The position numbers were made by a program, and so were the translations under genes. Shown in pieces: positions 44,236-52,923 of a DNA stretch of 64,000 nucleotides; within the stretch, counting starts at the first letter, position 1, and each line of letters opens with the position of its first letter. Source of the stretch: Kosakonia sp. H02 (lineage in GTDB: Bacteria; Pseudomonadota; Gammaproteobacteria; Enterobacterales; Enterobacteriaceae); the NCBI GenBank assembly GCA_030704225.1, contig CP131915.1:2914001-2978000 (forward strand), given 5' to 3'. Under the pieces are notes generated by a model. That model worked only from the letters and a program-made list of their open reading frames with translations, was not told where the DNA came from and made no database searches.

Positions 44236-45027
44236 TCAGAGAATACCCAACGCGGATGCAAGAATTGACAACACAAATGTCACCGCAATCAGCACCACCG
44301 GGTGAGTCTTTTTCGCTCGCAGCAGGTAATACATCAGCAGCGTATAACCCATTGGCAAAATGTTTGGGAATACCTTGTCAAAAAAGTCTTTTTGTAGCGC
44401 TACGCTGTGTGTTTCATCAATGGGAAAGGTGGTTACCACATTGATATGCACATACGAGGCAATCAGACCCCCGATAACGGTAATCCCGAGGATCGTCGCC
44501 GATCTCGCGATCATTTGTGAGTTTTCACGAACTTTATCAATGGCTTTGACGCCCACTGAGTAACCGACGTGGGTCCAGCCTACGCGCAAAAAGAAAATCG
44601 CCAGGTAGACCGCAAAGAAAAGTATCGGGCCAAGCAGGTTGCCCTGGCTGGCAAAGGATGAACAGATACCTGCCATAATCGGTAACAAGGTGAACCAAAA
44701 GATGGCATCGCCAATCCCCGCAATAGGGCCAAACAACGCAACTTTTAGCCCCTTAATGGTGCTGCGGTTTTCTCCTTTCTCTTCCATTGAGATAAGCAGC
44801 CCCATCAAAAAACCAACCAGGTTGGGGTGGGTGTTAATAAACTCCAGATGGTCTTTCATTGCCGCGCTTAAGCCGTCTTTATCGTCCTTATAAATCTTTT
44901 TCAAAAGCGGCAGCATCGCCCAGGTAAAACCGCCAGCCTGCATCCTTTCATAGTTAAAACTGGCTTGCAGCACGGACGAACGGAAACCTAAACGGGTGAT
45001 ATCTTTCTTACTGATTTCAGATGCCAT
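44236..45027 (-). CDS. agaD: AgaD, PTS galactosamine permease IID component
   Basis: The 263-residue product belongs to the mannose-family PTS IID subunits. IID and IIC together form the inner-membrane sugar channel. Conserved features: a cytoplasmic N-terminus with ITRLGFRSSVLQASFNYERMQ, GGFTWAMLPLLKKIY, and GPIAGIGDAIFW before the membrane helices. It overlaps agaC by 11 bases and is the last gene of the agaS-kbaY-agaBCD transcription unit. agaI, which follows agaD in E. coli, is absent. Confidence 0.94.
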   Translation of the reverse strand: MASEISKKDITRLGFRSSVLQASFNYERMQAGGFTWAMLPLLKKIYKDDKDGLSAAMKDHLEFINTHPNLVGFLMGLLISMEEKGENRSTIKGLKVALFGPIAGIGDAIFWFTLLPIMAGICSSFASQGNLLGPILFFAVYLAIFFLRVGWTHVGYSVGVKAIDKVRENSQMIARSATILGITVIGGLIASYVHINVVTTFPIDETHSVALQKDFFDKVFPNILPMGYTLLMYYLLRAKKTHPVVLIAVTFVLSILASALGIL

Positions 45028-45820
45028 TGCTGTAATCCTCTTTATCGCTGGGGTTGCCTTCTACCTGCGGCTGAGACTGGTTTTTCGCCCGCGCATTGAA
45101 GAATTCATAAACTGCGAAACCGGCACCTAAAACGGCAACCGGCAGCAGGTTGCTGACCTGGATATAACAGACGAACAGAAACCCGGCGATCAGGTAGGGA
45201 ATGTATTGCGCTTTGAACATGACACGTAAGAGCAGGCCGAAACCGACCGCCGGTAAAATGCCGCCCGCAACTTCAAAGCCATGTGTCAGCCAGCCAGGCA
45301 TGGCCTTCACCAGCGCCTGCATTGCGCCCTGGGCCATGTAGGTACACAGAAACGCGATAATGGCGTATGAACAGGCGACAATCAGCGTGGTGAGCCAGTT
45401 AAGGCGTGCAAAGGCCGCGGTATCGCCCGTTTTGGCGTAGTTATCCGCTTTCGACATAAATAACGAGAAGGCGGAGTAGAAGAACAGAATGATGTACTGC
45501 ATTAACAGGCTAAACGGCAGCCCCAGGCCGATTGCCGTTTTGGCGTCGACACCGGTGGACCAGGCAATGACCGTCGTCATCACGCCCGCCATAATCGGGT
45601 TCGGGGGTTGTACACCGCCCGCCGGGGTTAAGCCTGCAAAGGCGAGTTCGGTTAAGCCGCCGGTTATTAACCCGATATGAATGTCCCCGAGGATCGCGCC
45701 TGTCAGGGTACAAACAATAATCGGTCTGAACAGGAATAGTGCTTCCAGCCAGAAATCAATACCGAGGATAAAAACCAGAGCTGCCAGGGATAATCCCTGT
45801 ATTAGCGTTATTTCATGCAT
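45017..45820 (-). CDS. agaC: AgaC, PTS galactosamine permease IIC component
   Basis: The 267-residue product is a mannose-family IIC membrane subunit with about seven to eight hydrophobic helices. GLTELAFAGLTPAGGVQPPNP is the family-specific loop. It forms the translocation channel with AgaD. The polar C-terminal tail (KNQSQPQVEGNPSDKED) overlaps the agaD start by 11 bases. The E. coli orthologue is assigned to galactosamine (AgaBCD) uptake. Confidence 0.94.
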   Translation of the reverse strand: MHEITLIQGLSLAALVFILGIDFWLEALFLFRPIIVCTLTGAILGDIHIGLITGGLTELAFAGLTPAGGVQPPNPIMAGVMTTVIAWSTGVDAKTAIGLGLPFSLLMQYIILFFYSAFSLFMSKADNYAKTGDTAAFARLNWLTTLIVACSYAIIAFLCTYMAQGAMQALVKAMPGWLTHGFEVAGGILPAVGFGLLLRVMFKAQYIPYLIAGFLFVCYIQVSNLLPVAVLGAGFAVYEFFNARAKNQSQPQVEGNPSDKEDYSNGI

Positions 45821-45871
45821 TTTTCAGCCTCATCAGAGAGCGTTGCTTACCATCGTTTGCCGACAAAAAGC

Positions 45872-46348
45872 TCAGTCGGGAATATAGGTTTTTGTATCGC
45901 CGGGAACATCCTGAATAAAAATATGGGCCCCGTGATGTTTAATAAAACGCAGATCGTCCAGGTCCTGTTCATTGACATAGACTTTGCTGCTTATCTGTTT
46001 TTTCCCCGCCGAAAAATGCATGTTGCCGACGTTGACTTCGTGCAGTTTCACGCCGCCTTCAATCAATTTTCGTACCGTTGCTGGCGTGCGACAGATAAGG
46101 AAAATCTTTTGATGAGGCGCAGCTTTATCGAGAATATTTATCGTTTTTTCCAGTGAAAAGAAGCGGATGCCAAAGCCATAGGTCTCTGCTGTTATGCCCA
46201 TCAGTTTTTGCTGCAATGTGTCTTTTGCGACGTCATCGTCAACGACGACAAGCAAATTGGCACCGATAGCCGACGTCCAGGTAACGCCCACCTGCCCATG
46301 GACGAGACGGTTATCGATACGCGTTAATAAAATATTGGGTGAGCTCAT
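45872..46348 (-). CDS. agaB: AgaB, PTS galactosamine-specific IIB component
   Basis: The 158-residue cytoplasmic product is a mannose-family IIB phosphocarrier. The phosphorylated His is H17 in DNRLVHGQVGVTW. IIB takes phosphate from an IIA protein (here presumably AgaF, the only IIA in the cluster) and passes it to the incoming sugar. It sits 89 bases downstream of kbaY and 51 upstream of agaC. Confidence 0.94.
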   Translation of the reverse strand: MSSPNILLTRIDNRLVHGQVGVTWTSAIGANLLVVVDDDVAKDTLQQKLMGITAETYGFGIRFFSLEKTINILDKAAPHQKIFLICRTPATVRKLIEGGVKLHEVNVGNMHFSAGKKQISSKVYVNEQDLDDLRFIKHHGAHIFIQDVPGDTKTYIPD

Positions 46349-46437
46349 ATTATTGTCCTGTCATTAACGATTACGGATAAGTTCCTTTCTAATATTTATT
46401 CCAGCCACGCTTCAAAATTAATTGCTTAAAAGCACCG

Positions 46438-47319
46438 TCATTGCGCCCGAACAGTGTCTTCTTTCTCCAGCCTGTCGGCAGAACCGCAGACCGTGATCTT
46501 ACTTCTCACAACCTCTTTCATCGCATCCATGCCGACCCGCATGTAGTAACGCGGATCGTTACCGTCAGGGTTTTCGTCAAACCATTTTCTCACCGCCGCA
46601 GCGAACGCAATTTTCAGTTCCGTCGCGACGTTGACCTTACATATGCCTAATTCAATTGCCCGGCGGACAAATTCGTCGGGCACATCGCTGGCACCGTGCA
46701 AAACCAGAGGAACATCCACGACGTTACGGATTGCCTCAAGCCGCTGAAAGTCGAGCTTCGGCGGCTTCGTATACAGGCCGTGCGCCGTACCAATGGCGAC
46801 GGCGAGGCTGTCAACGCCGGTTAAGTCGATAAAACGCCGGGCATCCTGCGGTGACGTCAGAAAAGCGCTTTCCTCATCAACATCCATGTCATCTTCTACG
46901 CCACCCAGCCGTCCGAGCTCCGCTTCGACGCTGCAATCCTGGCTATGGCAGAAATCAACAACGGATTTAACCAGCCGGACATTTTCGTCGAAAGGGAGAT
47001 GGCTGCCGTCGATCATGGCGCTGCGTACGCCGATATTGACCTTCCGGCGGATATCCTCCAGCGATTCGTGATGATCAAGATGCAGCGCCACAGGCATGTG
47101 GTAACTGGCAGAGTAGGCGTCGCACAGTGCGTAGATCTCTTCTATGGCGATGTGTTTGTAAGTGCCCGGTGTGCCGGCAAGGATCACCGGTGAACGCATC
47201 TCCTGGCAAACTTCAAGGATGGCCTGAATGGTCTCTGCATTATGGATATTGAACGCCGGGATGGCGTAGCCTTTCGCCTGCGCGTCCTGCAAAAGATATT
47301 TGGTTGAGATAATGCTCAT
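46438..47319 (-). CDS. kbaY: KbaY, D-tagatose-1,6-bisphosphate aldolase catalytic subunit
   Basis: The 293-residue product (E. coli 286, with a few extra C-terminal residues here: EKEDTVRAQ) is a class II zinc aldolase. It splits tagatose-1,6-bisphosphate to DHAP and glyceraldehyde-3-phosphate. Metal and substrate motifs: HLDHHES near 81, VEAELGRLGGVEDD, GTAHGLY and LHGASD. The ATG shares one base with the agaS stop (TAATG) and has AGGAGG just upstream, so translation is coupled to agaS. Activity and stability in E. coli need KbaZ, encoded at the far end of this cluster. Confidence 0.95.
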   Translation of the reverse strand: MSIISTKYLLQDAQAKGYAIPAFNIHNAETIQAILEVCQEMRSPVILAGTPGTYKHIAIEEIYALCDAYSASYHMPVALHLDHHESLEDIRRKVNIGVRSAMIDGSHLPFDENVRLVKSVVDFCHSQDCSVEAELGRLGGVEDDMDVDEESAFLTSPQDARRFIDLTGVDSLAVAIGTAHGLYTKPPKLDFQRLEAIRNVVDVPLVLHGASDVPDEFVRRAIELGICKVNVATELKIAFAAAVRKWFDENPDGNDPRYYMRVGMDAMKEVVRSKITVCGSADRLEKEDTVRAQ

Positions 47320-48473
47320 TATGCCTCCTGCCACGGATGAATGACGACGCCTTGCACCACCCGGTTAACAGTACCGCTCTGGGACGGGGTATCCGGGGCG
47401 ATCCCAGCCTTTATTGATTGGGCGAGCGCAAATACCTGTGCGTACATCAGGAAACAAAATGCCTGCTCCACATCCAGAAAATCGCGGGCGGGGGGCAGCG
47501 TAATATGCGTTCCGACGGTGATGGCGTGCTCTTGCGATGCGGAGACAGAGACAATACGCAGTGCCTGGTTCTCGCGGCGAAGTTCTGCCAACAGATCGAG
47601 ATCGTACAGGCGCGTGTAAGGGTGGCTCGAGATAAACACGACAACCAGCGTTTCGTTATCAATCAGCGATTTGGGGCCGTGGCGAAAGCCAACTGGGGAA
47701 TCGTAGAAGGCGGCCAGTTTGCCAGCGGTTAATTCCAGCACTTTGAGCGCCGACTCCCTTGCCACTCCCTGCAAGCCACCGCTACCGAGATAGACAATGC
47801 GTTTGAAGGGGAAATCACCGAATACACTGGCGGAGAAATCCCCGAGCGAGTGGATGATTTGCTGGCAGCGTGAGGCAACATCACGAAAACGCGTTGTGCT
47901 AATGACGTCGGGTGCGAAGAGAGCAAGGCAGCTTGCCATCATGGTGGTGATGCTGCTGGTCATGGCGAAACCACGATCGTGTGTTTCGGCAGGTGTTAAC
48001 AGAGCCCAGGCGTGGCGGCTGGCCGCGGCATTCTGGTACAGCGCTCCGGCTTCGTTGCAGGTGATCACGAGGTGATAGCACTGTTTGACGAGTTGGTCTG
48101 CCAGGTCCACGGCCGCGACGCTTTCCGGGCTGTTGCCAGAGCGTCCGAAGGACACCAGCAGAGTCGGTTGCGTTGCCTGGAGGTAGTCCATGGGATTCGT
48201 GACCAGGTCGGTAGTCGGTACTGCGGTAATGTTTTTCCCGGTGTGGCGCGCAAGCCAGGGACCAACAATGTCGCCAATAAAGGCGGAAGTCCCTGCGCCA
48301 GTAAGAATAATTTTAAGATTTTGTATTGATAAAACGGGCTGCAAAAACGCATCAATCTCATCACGCTGGCGATCGATATTTTCAAGCGAGGCAATCCAGC
48401 ACGCCGGTTGTTGACGAATTTCTTGTTCGGTCCAGGTTGACGTGTTTGATCGCCCGGAAAGCATTTCACTCAT
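47319..48473 (-). CDS. agaS: AgaS, galactosamine-6-phosphate deaminase/isomerase
   Basis: The 384-residue product has the E. coli length and two SIS domains (about 35-190 and 205-350). Conserved segments are ILTGAGTSAFIGDI, SFGRSGNSPES and YDSPVGFRHGPKSL. In E. coli genetic data, AgaS rather than AgaI carries out deamination/isomerisation of GalN-6-P to tagatose-6-P. I chose the ATG at 48473, preceded by AAGGA; another in-frame ATG is at 48491. It is first in its own transcription unit, with AgaR-type operators upstream. Confidence 0.94.
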   Translation of the reverse strand: MSEMLSGRSNTSTWTEQEIRQQPACWIASLENIDRQRDEIDAFLQPVLSIQNLKIILTGAGTSAFIGDIVGPWLARHTGKNITAVPTTDLVTNPMDYLQATQPTLLVSFGRSGNSPESVAAVDLADQLVKQCYHLVITCNEAGALYQNAAASRHAWALLTPAETHDRGFAMTSSITTMMASCLALFAPDVISTTRFRDVASRCQQIIHSLGDFSASVFGDFPFKRIVYLGSGGLQGVARESALKVLELTAGKLAAFYDSPVGFRHGPKSLIDNETLVVVFISSHPYTRLYDLDLLAELRRENQALRIVSVSASQEHAITVGTHITLPPARDFLDVEQAFCFLMYAQVFALAQSIKAGIAPDTPSQSGTVNRVVQGVVIHPWQEA

Positions 48474-48519
48474 AGCGTATTCCTTAGTCATGCACGGTCA
48501 CGAAAGTGAGCAGAAAGGG

Positions 48520-48590
48520 AACCTTTCATTTCGTTTCATTAAAATTGATTTTGCGTTAAATGAAATCTAACGAAAGCAAAATGAAAGATC
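48520..48590 (-). promoter_or_regulatory. Cluster of AgaR-type operators upstream of agaS
   Basis: The known AgaR consensus is built on TTTCRTTTYRTTTY. One close match lies on the plus strand at 48520-48540 (AACC then TTTCATTTCGTTTCAT). Two further partial matches lie on the minus strand at about 48555-48577 and 48571-48590, reading TTTCGTTAGATTTCATTT and TTTCATTTTGCTTTCG. They lie 47-117 bases upstream of the agaS start, matching a promoter regulated separately from kbaZ. Confidence 0.75.
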
Positions 48591-48679
48591 AATGCAAAAA
48601 TAGCAATAAATCGAAAAGTGTGATCGTTAAAACAAAGGAAGTGAAATTTCATTCATAAGAAAAAGGAATGGCGCGAAAG

Positions 48680-48716
48680 CGAAAGAAAAGGCATGGCGTA
48701 ATAACAGCGCCATGCC
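48680..48716 (-). terminator. Intrinsic terminator of the kbaZ-agaVWEF unit
   Basis: A perfect 9-bp stem (GGCATGGCG / CGCCATGCC, loop 48699-48707) is followed on the minus strand by CTTTTCTTTC. It stands 71 bases past the agaF stop and splits the cluster into two transcription units. Confidence 0.85.
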
Positions 48717-48787
48717 CAAACAACAGACAAGAAAAAGGACTACAAGGGGGAGTAGTCAGGTTATTGCGTTAATCGTAATGCCATCTG

Positions 48788-49222
48788 TCAGATCCCTTCT
48801 TCGATCTGTTTTTCATCGCGGCAGCGCCCCAGTTCATCGGCAAGGCTTGTCAGGCCGCGATGGCCGCATTCAAGCGCCTGTGAGCGAAACGCTTCACAGC
48901 TTAATTCATCCCGTTCAAGTGCCATCTCCAGCAGCAGTTGCAGGTTGGTGCCGGTAATGACTTCGCGGTTCGGCTGCTGCATCGCAAGAGTGGACGCGAC
49001 ACGAAATGGTGTGCCGCCCAGCAGATCGGTGAGAAACACCAGCCCCTCGTTGCCACTCAGCGTGTTGACCGCCTCTTCCAGTTGTTCTGTCAGCAAGGCG
49101 GTCGTTGAGGTTTCTGGAAAATCGATAGCGATAAATTGCGCCTGCTTACCCAGAATTTGCGTCATTGCTCTTGCCATTCCACTGGCGAAACCACCGTGTC
49201 CACAAAGAATAATTCCCAGCAT
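48788..49222 (-). CDS. agaF: AgaF, PTS IIA component
   Basis: The 144-residue product has the E. coli length and is a mannose-family IIA protein. The phosphorylated His9 is in LCGHGGFASGMARAM. GTPFRVASTLAM and EVITGTNLQLLLEM are conserved. It takes phosphate from HPr and passes it to AgaV and probably also AgaB, as it is the only IIA encoded in the cluster. It is the last gene of the kbaZ-agaVWEF unit. Confidence 0.95.
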   Translation of the reverse strand: MLGIILCGHGGFASGMARAMTQILGKQAQFIAIDFPETSTTALLTEQLEEAVNTLSGNEGLVFLTDLLGGTPFRVASTLAMQQPNREVITGTNLQLLLEMALERDELSCEAFRSQALECGHRGLTSLADELGRCRDEKQIEEGI

Positions 49223-49236
49223 CGTGACTCCTTAAT

Positions 49237-50115
49237 TCAGAGGAAGTGTGCAAATTTACCAATAATACCCAGCGCGACCGTCACGCCTATCAGGCGTAAT
49301 GGGCTCCATCCCCGGCGTACCAGCCAGAACATTCCCAGCGTGTATAGCAGCGGCAGAAAGGCAGGCATCAGCTTATCGAAAACATCGCTTTGCAGTTTAA
49401 CCACCGCATCGCCCGCTTTTACCTCAAGCGTTGTGGAAAACCGCACGTAGGTAGCCACCAGCGCACCAATCACCGTCATACCGATAATAGAAGCCGCGTG
49501 ACCGACCTTTTTCGTATTGGCTTTGATAAGGGGGATCGCGGCTACCCCCATCCGGTAAGCATAGTGCGCCAGGCCAAAGCGCAGACTGAAATGCACTACG
49601 TTAAACAGCAGCAGAAAGATAACGGCGCCCAGTATTGATCCCTGCAACGCCAGGCTGGCACCAATACCGCCGCAAATGGGTAGCAGCGTAAGCCAGAACA
49701 TGGCGTCGCCAATACCGCCAAGCGGTGCGCCGACGGCAATCTTGGTGCTCTGAATACTGTTAACGTCCTGTTTAGAGCGCTCCATCGCCAGAATGATGCC
49801 GATGACAAAAGTCACCAGGAAAGGGTGGGTATTAAAAAAGCCCATATGACCTTTCATGGCCCGTGCTAAATCACGCTTGTTGGTATGAATTTTCTTCAGT
49901 GCGGGCAGCAGACCGTAGAGCCAGCCGGAGGCCTGCATGCGCTCATAGTTAAACGAGGCCTGGAGCAGCATCGAACGCCACGCCACGCGGTTGATATCCT
50001 GCCGGGTTAGCGGCGCGCCAATCGTCTGGTCTTCATAGCTATTTTCGTTGCTGCCAGCCAGCAAAGTTTGCTCGGTTTTCTCCACGTCTGGCAGAACAGT
50101 TTGGTTAGATGCCAT
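49237..50115 (-). CDS. agaE: AgaE, PTS N-acetylgalactosamine IID component
   Basis: The 292-residue product has the E. coli length and is a mannose-family IID subunit. It resembles AgaD (ASFNYERMQASGWLYGLLPALKKI, and GAPLGGIGDAMFWLTLLP) but has a longer N-terminal extension. It forms the membrane channel with AgaW. Its start overlaps the agaW stop by 11 bases. Confidence 0.94.
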   Translation of the reverse strand: MASNQTVLPDVEKTEQTLLAGSNENSYEDQTIGAPLTRQDINRVAWRSMLLQASFNYERMQASGWLYGLLPALKKIHTNKRDLARAMKGHMGFFNTHPFLVTFVIGIILAMERSKQDVNSIQSTKIAVGAPLGGIGDAMFWLTLLPICGGIGASLALQGSILGAVIFLLLFNVVHFSLRFGLAHYAYRMGVAAIPLIKANTKKVGHAASIIGMTVIGALVATYVRFSTTLEVKAGDAVVKLQSDVFDKLMPAFLPLLYTLGMFWLVRRGWSPLRLIGVTVALGIIGKFAHFL

Positions 50116-50884
50116 CTTCAGACTCCTTTTGCTGAGGATTCGACATGTTTTCTGTCGGGGGTTTACGCAACAGATCGATTAAGGCCATCGCCAGTGCGGC
50201 GGCGGCAATCGCCAGTACCGGGAGTTTCAGCCAGGCGGCGGCAACGAAACCAATAATGAAGTAGGGGATGTAAGCGTTCTTCATCATTATTTTCAACAGC
50301 ACGGCGAAACCGATAGCGGGCATGATCCCGCCTGCTACGCCGAGGCCGTCAATAAGGCGCGCCGGGAGCAGGTCAATGGCGGTTTTTGCATGTTCCGCGC
50401 CGAAGAAAATCGGCAGGAATGCACAAAGAAAATAGAACACGCCCAGAACCAGCATCGCCAGGTAATTGACGCGCTCGATTCCTTTGGTGTCGGCATTTGC
50501 CGCCATGCGGTCACAGCGCGACATGACGCCGGACATCACTGAGAACAGGAAGGTAATCCCCATCTGCACCGCGACGGCAAAAGGCACTGCAACGCCGACG
50601 GCTACATCAGGTTTCACACCGGTGGTAATGGCAAATGTGGTGCCCACGATAGTACCGATAATCACGTTCGGGGGCTGAGCGCCCGCCAGCGGAGCCAGGC
50701 CCATCCACACCAGCTCCAGTGTGCCGCCAGTAAGAATGCCGGTATGCAGATCGCCAAGAATGAACCCAACCAGCGGGCCGAGCACCACCGGGCGGTGCAG
50801 GTGTGTCAGGCCGTTAAACATATCCAGGCCAGCGATAAAGGCGAGAATGCCCAGCGCGATAGACTGTAGCAAGCTGATTTCCAT
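50105..50884 (-). CDS. agaW: AgaW, PTS N-acetylgalactosamine IIC component (intact)
   Basis: The 259-residue product is a full-length mannose-family IIC subunit with GGTLELVWMGLAPLAGAQPPN as the family loop and about seven hydrophobic helices. E. coli K-12 carries a truncated agaW; here the gene is complete, so the AgaVWEF permease should be functional. It overlaps agaE by 11 bases and follows agaV by nine. Confidence 0.93.
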   Translation of the reverse strand: MEISLLQSIALGILAFIAGLDMFNGLTHLHRPVVLGPLVGFILGDLHTGILTGGTLELVWMGLAPLAGAQPPNVIIGTIVGTTFAITTGVKPDVAVGVAVPFAVAVQMGITFLFSVMSGVMSRCDRMAANADTKGIERVNYLAMLVLGVFYFLCAFLPIFFGAEHAKTAIDLLPARLIDGLGVAGGIMPAIGFAVLLKIMMKNAYIPYFIIGFVAAAWLKLPVLAIAAAALAMALIDLLRKPPTENMSNPQQKESEDGI

Positions 50885-50893
50885 AAGAGTGCC

Positions 50894-51367
50894 TCAAAGT
50901 AGTTTGAAGATATCCAGTGCGGGCTCTGTCGGCACACCTTGCACTACGCACTCCACGCCGTTGGCTTTCAACGCATTGAACGCTGCAATGTCGCGGGCGT
51001 CGACAGAGACAGTTTTGGCGATCTGCTTTTTGCCATCGGCATAGTGCATATTCCCGACGTTAATACGGCTAACCGGGACGCCGCCTTTTACCAGGGTCAA
51101 AAAGTCAGCGGGGGTTTTACAAACCAGCAGGATCTTTTGCCGGTCAGCGGCGCGATGGATGTTGTCGATCACTTTTTGCAGCGACCAGAAGCGCACGGCG
51201 ATCCCTTCCGCCAGCACCATTTCCATCAGATTTTGTTGTACCGGATCGTCGGCAACCTCATCGTTGGCCACCAGCACCAGGTTCGCCCCGGCAAACCCAA
51301 CCCATTGCACCCCTACCTGACCGTGGATTAAGCGTTCATCAATACGGCTTAATACGATGTTTGGCAT
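50894..51367 (-). CDS. agaV: AgaV, PTS N-acetylgalactosamine IIB component
   Basis: The 157-residue product is a mannose-family IIB phosphocarrier with the active His15 in DERLIHGQVGVQW. It is closely similar to AgaB of the same cluster. It lies 12 bases downstream of kbaZ and passes phosphate from AgaF to GalNAc during AgaW/AgaE-mediated entry. Confidence 0.94.
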   Translation of the reverse strand: MPNIVLSRIDERLIHGQVGVQWVGFAGANLVLVANDEVADDPVQQNLMEMVLAEGIAVRFWSLQKVIDNIHRAADRQKILLVCKTPADFLTLVKGGVPVSRINVGNMHYADGKKQIAKTVSVDARDIAAFNALKANGVECVVQGVPTEPALDIFKLL

Positions 51368-51379
51368 AACGTTTTCCTT

Positions 51380-52675
51380 TTAATTGTTATCAGACGAAAC
51401 GCCCTGACAGGCGGCGTGGTACTGACGCAGCACGTCCTGAATGTGATCAATAATCAGCGCGTTAGGCGTTGCGCTCAGCCTGTGCTCGCGCACTCTGGCG
51501 TACTGAAGCGGCAGGTACTGGCTGATAAGCGGAAGGGGAATGGGCTGGTCGGCCAGGTTACGCACCAGTCGTGCGTAGGATTCATCAATCTGGCTATCCG
51601 GCCAGTAATAACGCACGCGGTCTGAATAGCTAAAGTCGCGCGCCAGGCGGCGGGCGTGGCTGTCACCGTGATAATGGCTTTGCCAGTACTCAGGACGGTC
51701 GAGCATGACATTTTCCAGCACGTGACGAAGATCGGAACAGGCGCGGGCGGGAAGCAGTTCCTCTTCGATCGCCGCCAGAGCGAACAGCGCCTCACGCAGG
51801 GCAAAAGTAAGCGCCGGGCCGACTTTCAAAATAGCAAAGTGATCGTGAACCAACTGGCGCAGCGCCTGAGGTGTCTGATAATCCGTGGAGTGGGCTTCAA
51901 ACACCAGTGTCGGCTGATCCTCCACCATTTTGCTCAGGGCGCTGGCTTTTTGTGCCTGGTAATCCACGACATGGGTGTGATCGAATTCAACACCGGGCTG
52001 AACTACCAGCGCGATGATGCGTGGCCAGATGTTGCTTAGCCCCTGGCGTTCAAAGGCGGCGCGATGCGCCTGTAACGTGGCGCGCGCGGCATCGGGGGAG
52101 GTAACGGCAAGCTCGGTCAGCGTTTCGTGGGCACCGCCAGGGACGGGAACTTCAGTGCCGATGACGTAGACCAGATCGGCCTCACCCCATTGCGCCATGC
52201 AGGCCACTTCAGCCACTTGTGCCAGCCTTGCGGCGCGTGCCGCTACGATCTCATCGGTAAGCGGTGTAGGATCGTCGGCGCACGACATGCTGCAATCGAG
52301 ATGGATTTTTTTGAAACCCGCCGTGACGTAATGCTTAATCAGCTCTTCAGCATGGGACATGGCCTCGGATGCGGGTAATGTTTGCCAGCGATTTGGGCCA
52401 AGATGATCGCCACCCAAAATCAACTGTGAGCGCGGGAAGCTCAGCTTATCGGCAAGCTGGCAAACGAAAGCGTGAAATTGCGCCGGTGTCATGCCGGTAT
52501 AGCCGCCGAATTGATCAACCTGATTCGATGTCGCTTCAATAAGTAACGGGTGATGATGAGCGGCGGCAAATCGGATTGCGGCTTCAAGCACCAGGGGATG
52601 GGCAGAACAAACGGCGTAGATCCCTTTCTTGTCGCCCTCTTTGTGATGCTTTATCAGCGCGGTAAGGTGTTTCAC
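51380..52675 (-). CDS. kbaZ: KbaZ, tagatose-bisphosphate aldolase non-catalytic subunit
   Basis: The 431-residue product (E. coli 426) is the GatZ/KbaZ-family partner needed for full KbaY activity and stability; it has a TIM-barrel fold related to AgaZ/GatZ. Conserved segments: IYAVCSAHPLVLEAA, LILGGDHLGPNRW, KKIHLDCSMSCADDP and YVIGTEVPVPGGA. It is first in the kbaZ-agaVWEF unit; AgaR-type sites lie in the 248-base region shared with agaR. Confidence 0.94.
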   Translation of the reverse strand: MKHLTALIKHHKEGDKKGIYAVCSAHPLVLEAAIRFAAAHHHPLLIEATSNQVDQFGGYTGMTPAQFHAFVCQLADKLSFPRSQLILGGDHLGPNRWQTLPASEAMSHAEELIKHYVTAGFKKIHLDCSMSCADDPTPLTDEIVAARAARLAQVAEVACMAQWGEADLVYVIGTEVPVPGGAHETLTELAVTSPDAARATLQAHRAAFERQGLSNIWPRIIALVVQPGVEFDHTHVVDYQAQKASALSKMVEDQPTLVFEAHSTDYQTPQALRQLVHDHFAILKVGPALTFALREALFALAAIEEELLPARACSDLRHVLENVMLDRPEYWQSHYHGDSHARRLARDFSYSDRVRYYWPDSQIDESYARLVRNLADQPIPLPLISQYLPLQYARVREHRLSATPNALIIDHIQDVLRQYHAACQGVSSDNN

Positions 52676-52707
52676 TTTCCTCTCCCTCTTTAGCGTTATC
52701 GGGTTTG

Positions 52708-52731
52708 TTTCTTTCGTTTCGTTTTCTTTTA
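52708..52731 (-). promoter_or_regulatory. AgaR-type operator near kbaZ
   Basis: Bases 52712-52731 (TTTCGTTTCGTTTTCTTTTA) match the core consensus TTTCRTTTYRTTTYNYTTK at every position up to the last. It lies 37-56 bases upstream of the kbaZ start in the region shared with agaR, where AgaR binds in E. coli. Confidence 0.75.
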
Positions 52732-52884
52732 TCCTGATTCATGTTGTCGTAAAAATAAAATGAAAGATAATGCTTTTCCGATCTGTTTCACAAAACAAAC
52801 ATAACGAAAGTTACTTGCATACACTTTCTGCGAGCAGCTTTCCATCTCGCGCTTGCATTCCTTACGAAGTCAGGTTTAATAAGT

Positions 52885-52907
52885 AAATCGAAATGAAACG
52901 AAAGTTC
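52885..52907 (+). promoter_or_regulatory. AgaR-type operator at the agaR start
   Basis: On the complementary strand the segment reads AACTTTCGTTTCATTTCGATTT, a close match to the AgaR consensus. It ends 16 bases before the agaR ATG, suggesting autorepression. Confidence 0.72.
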
Positions 52908-52923
52908 AGTTAAAGGATTTCTT

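Larger units (their letters stand above)
48474..48787. other. 314-base gap between agaF and agaS; agaA missing
   Basis: This stretch holds the agaS operators, an A/T-rich region and the terminator of the upstream unit. No ORF related to an N-acetylgalactosamine-6-phosphate deacetylase is seen. In E. coli agaA lies exactly here between agaF and agaS. No gene fragment of agaA is recognisable. Confidence 0.8.
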
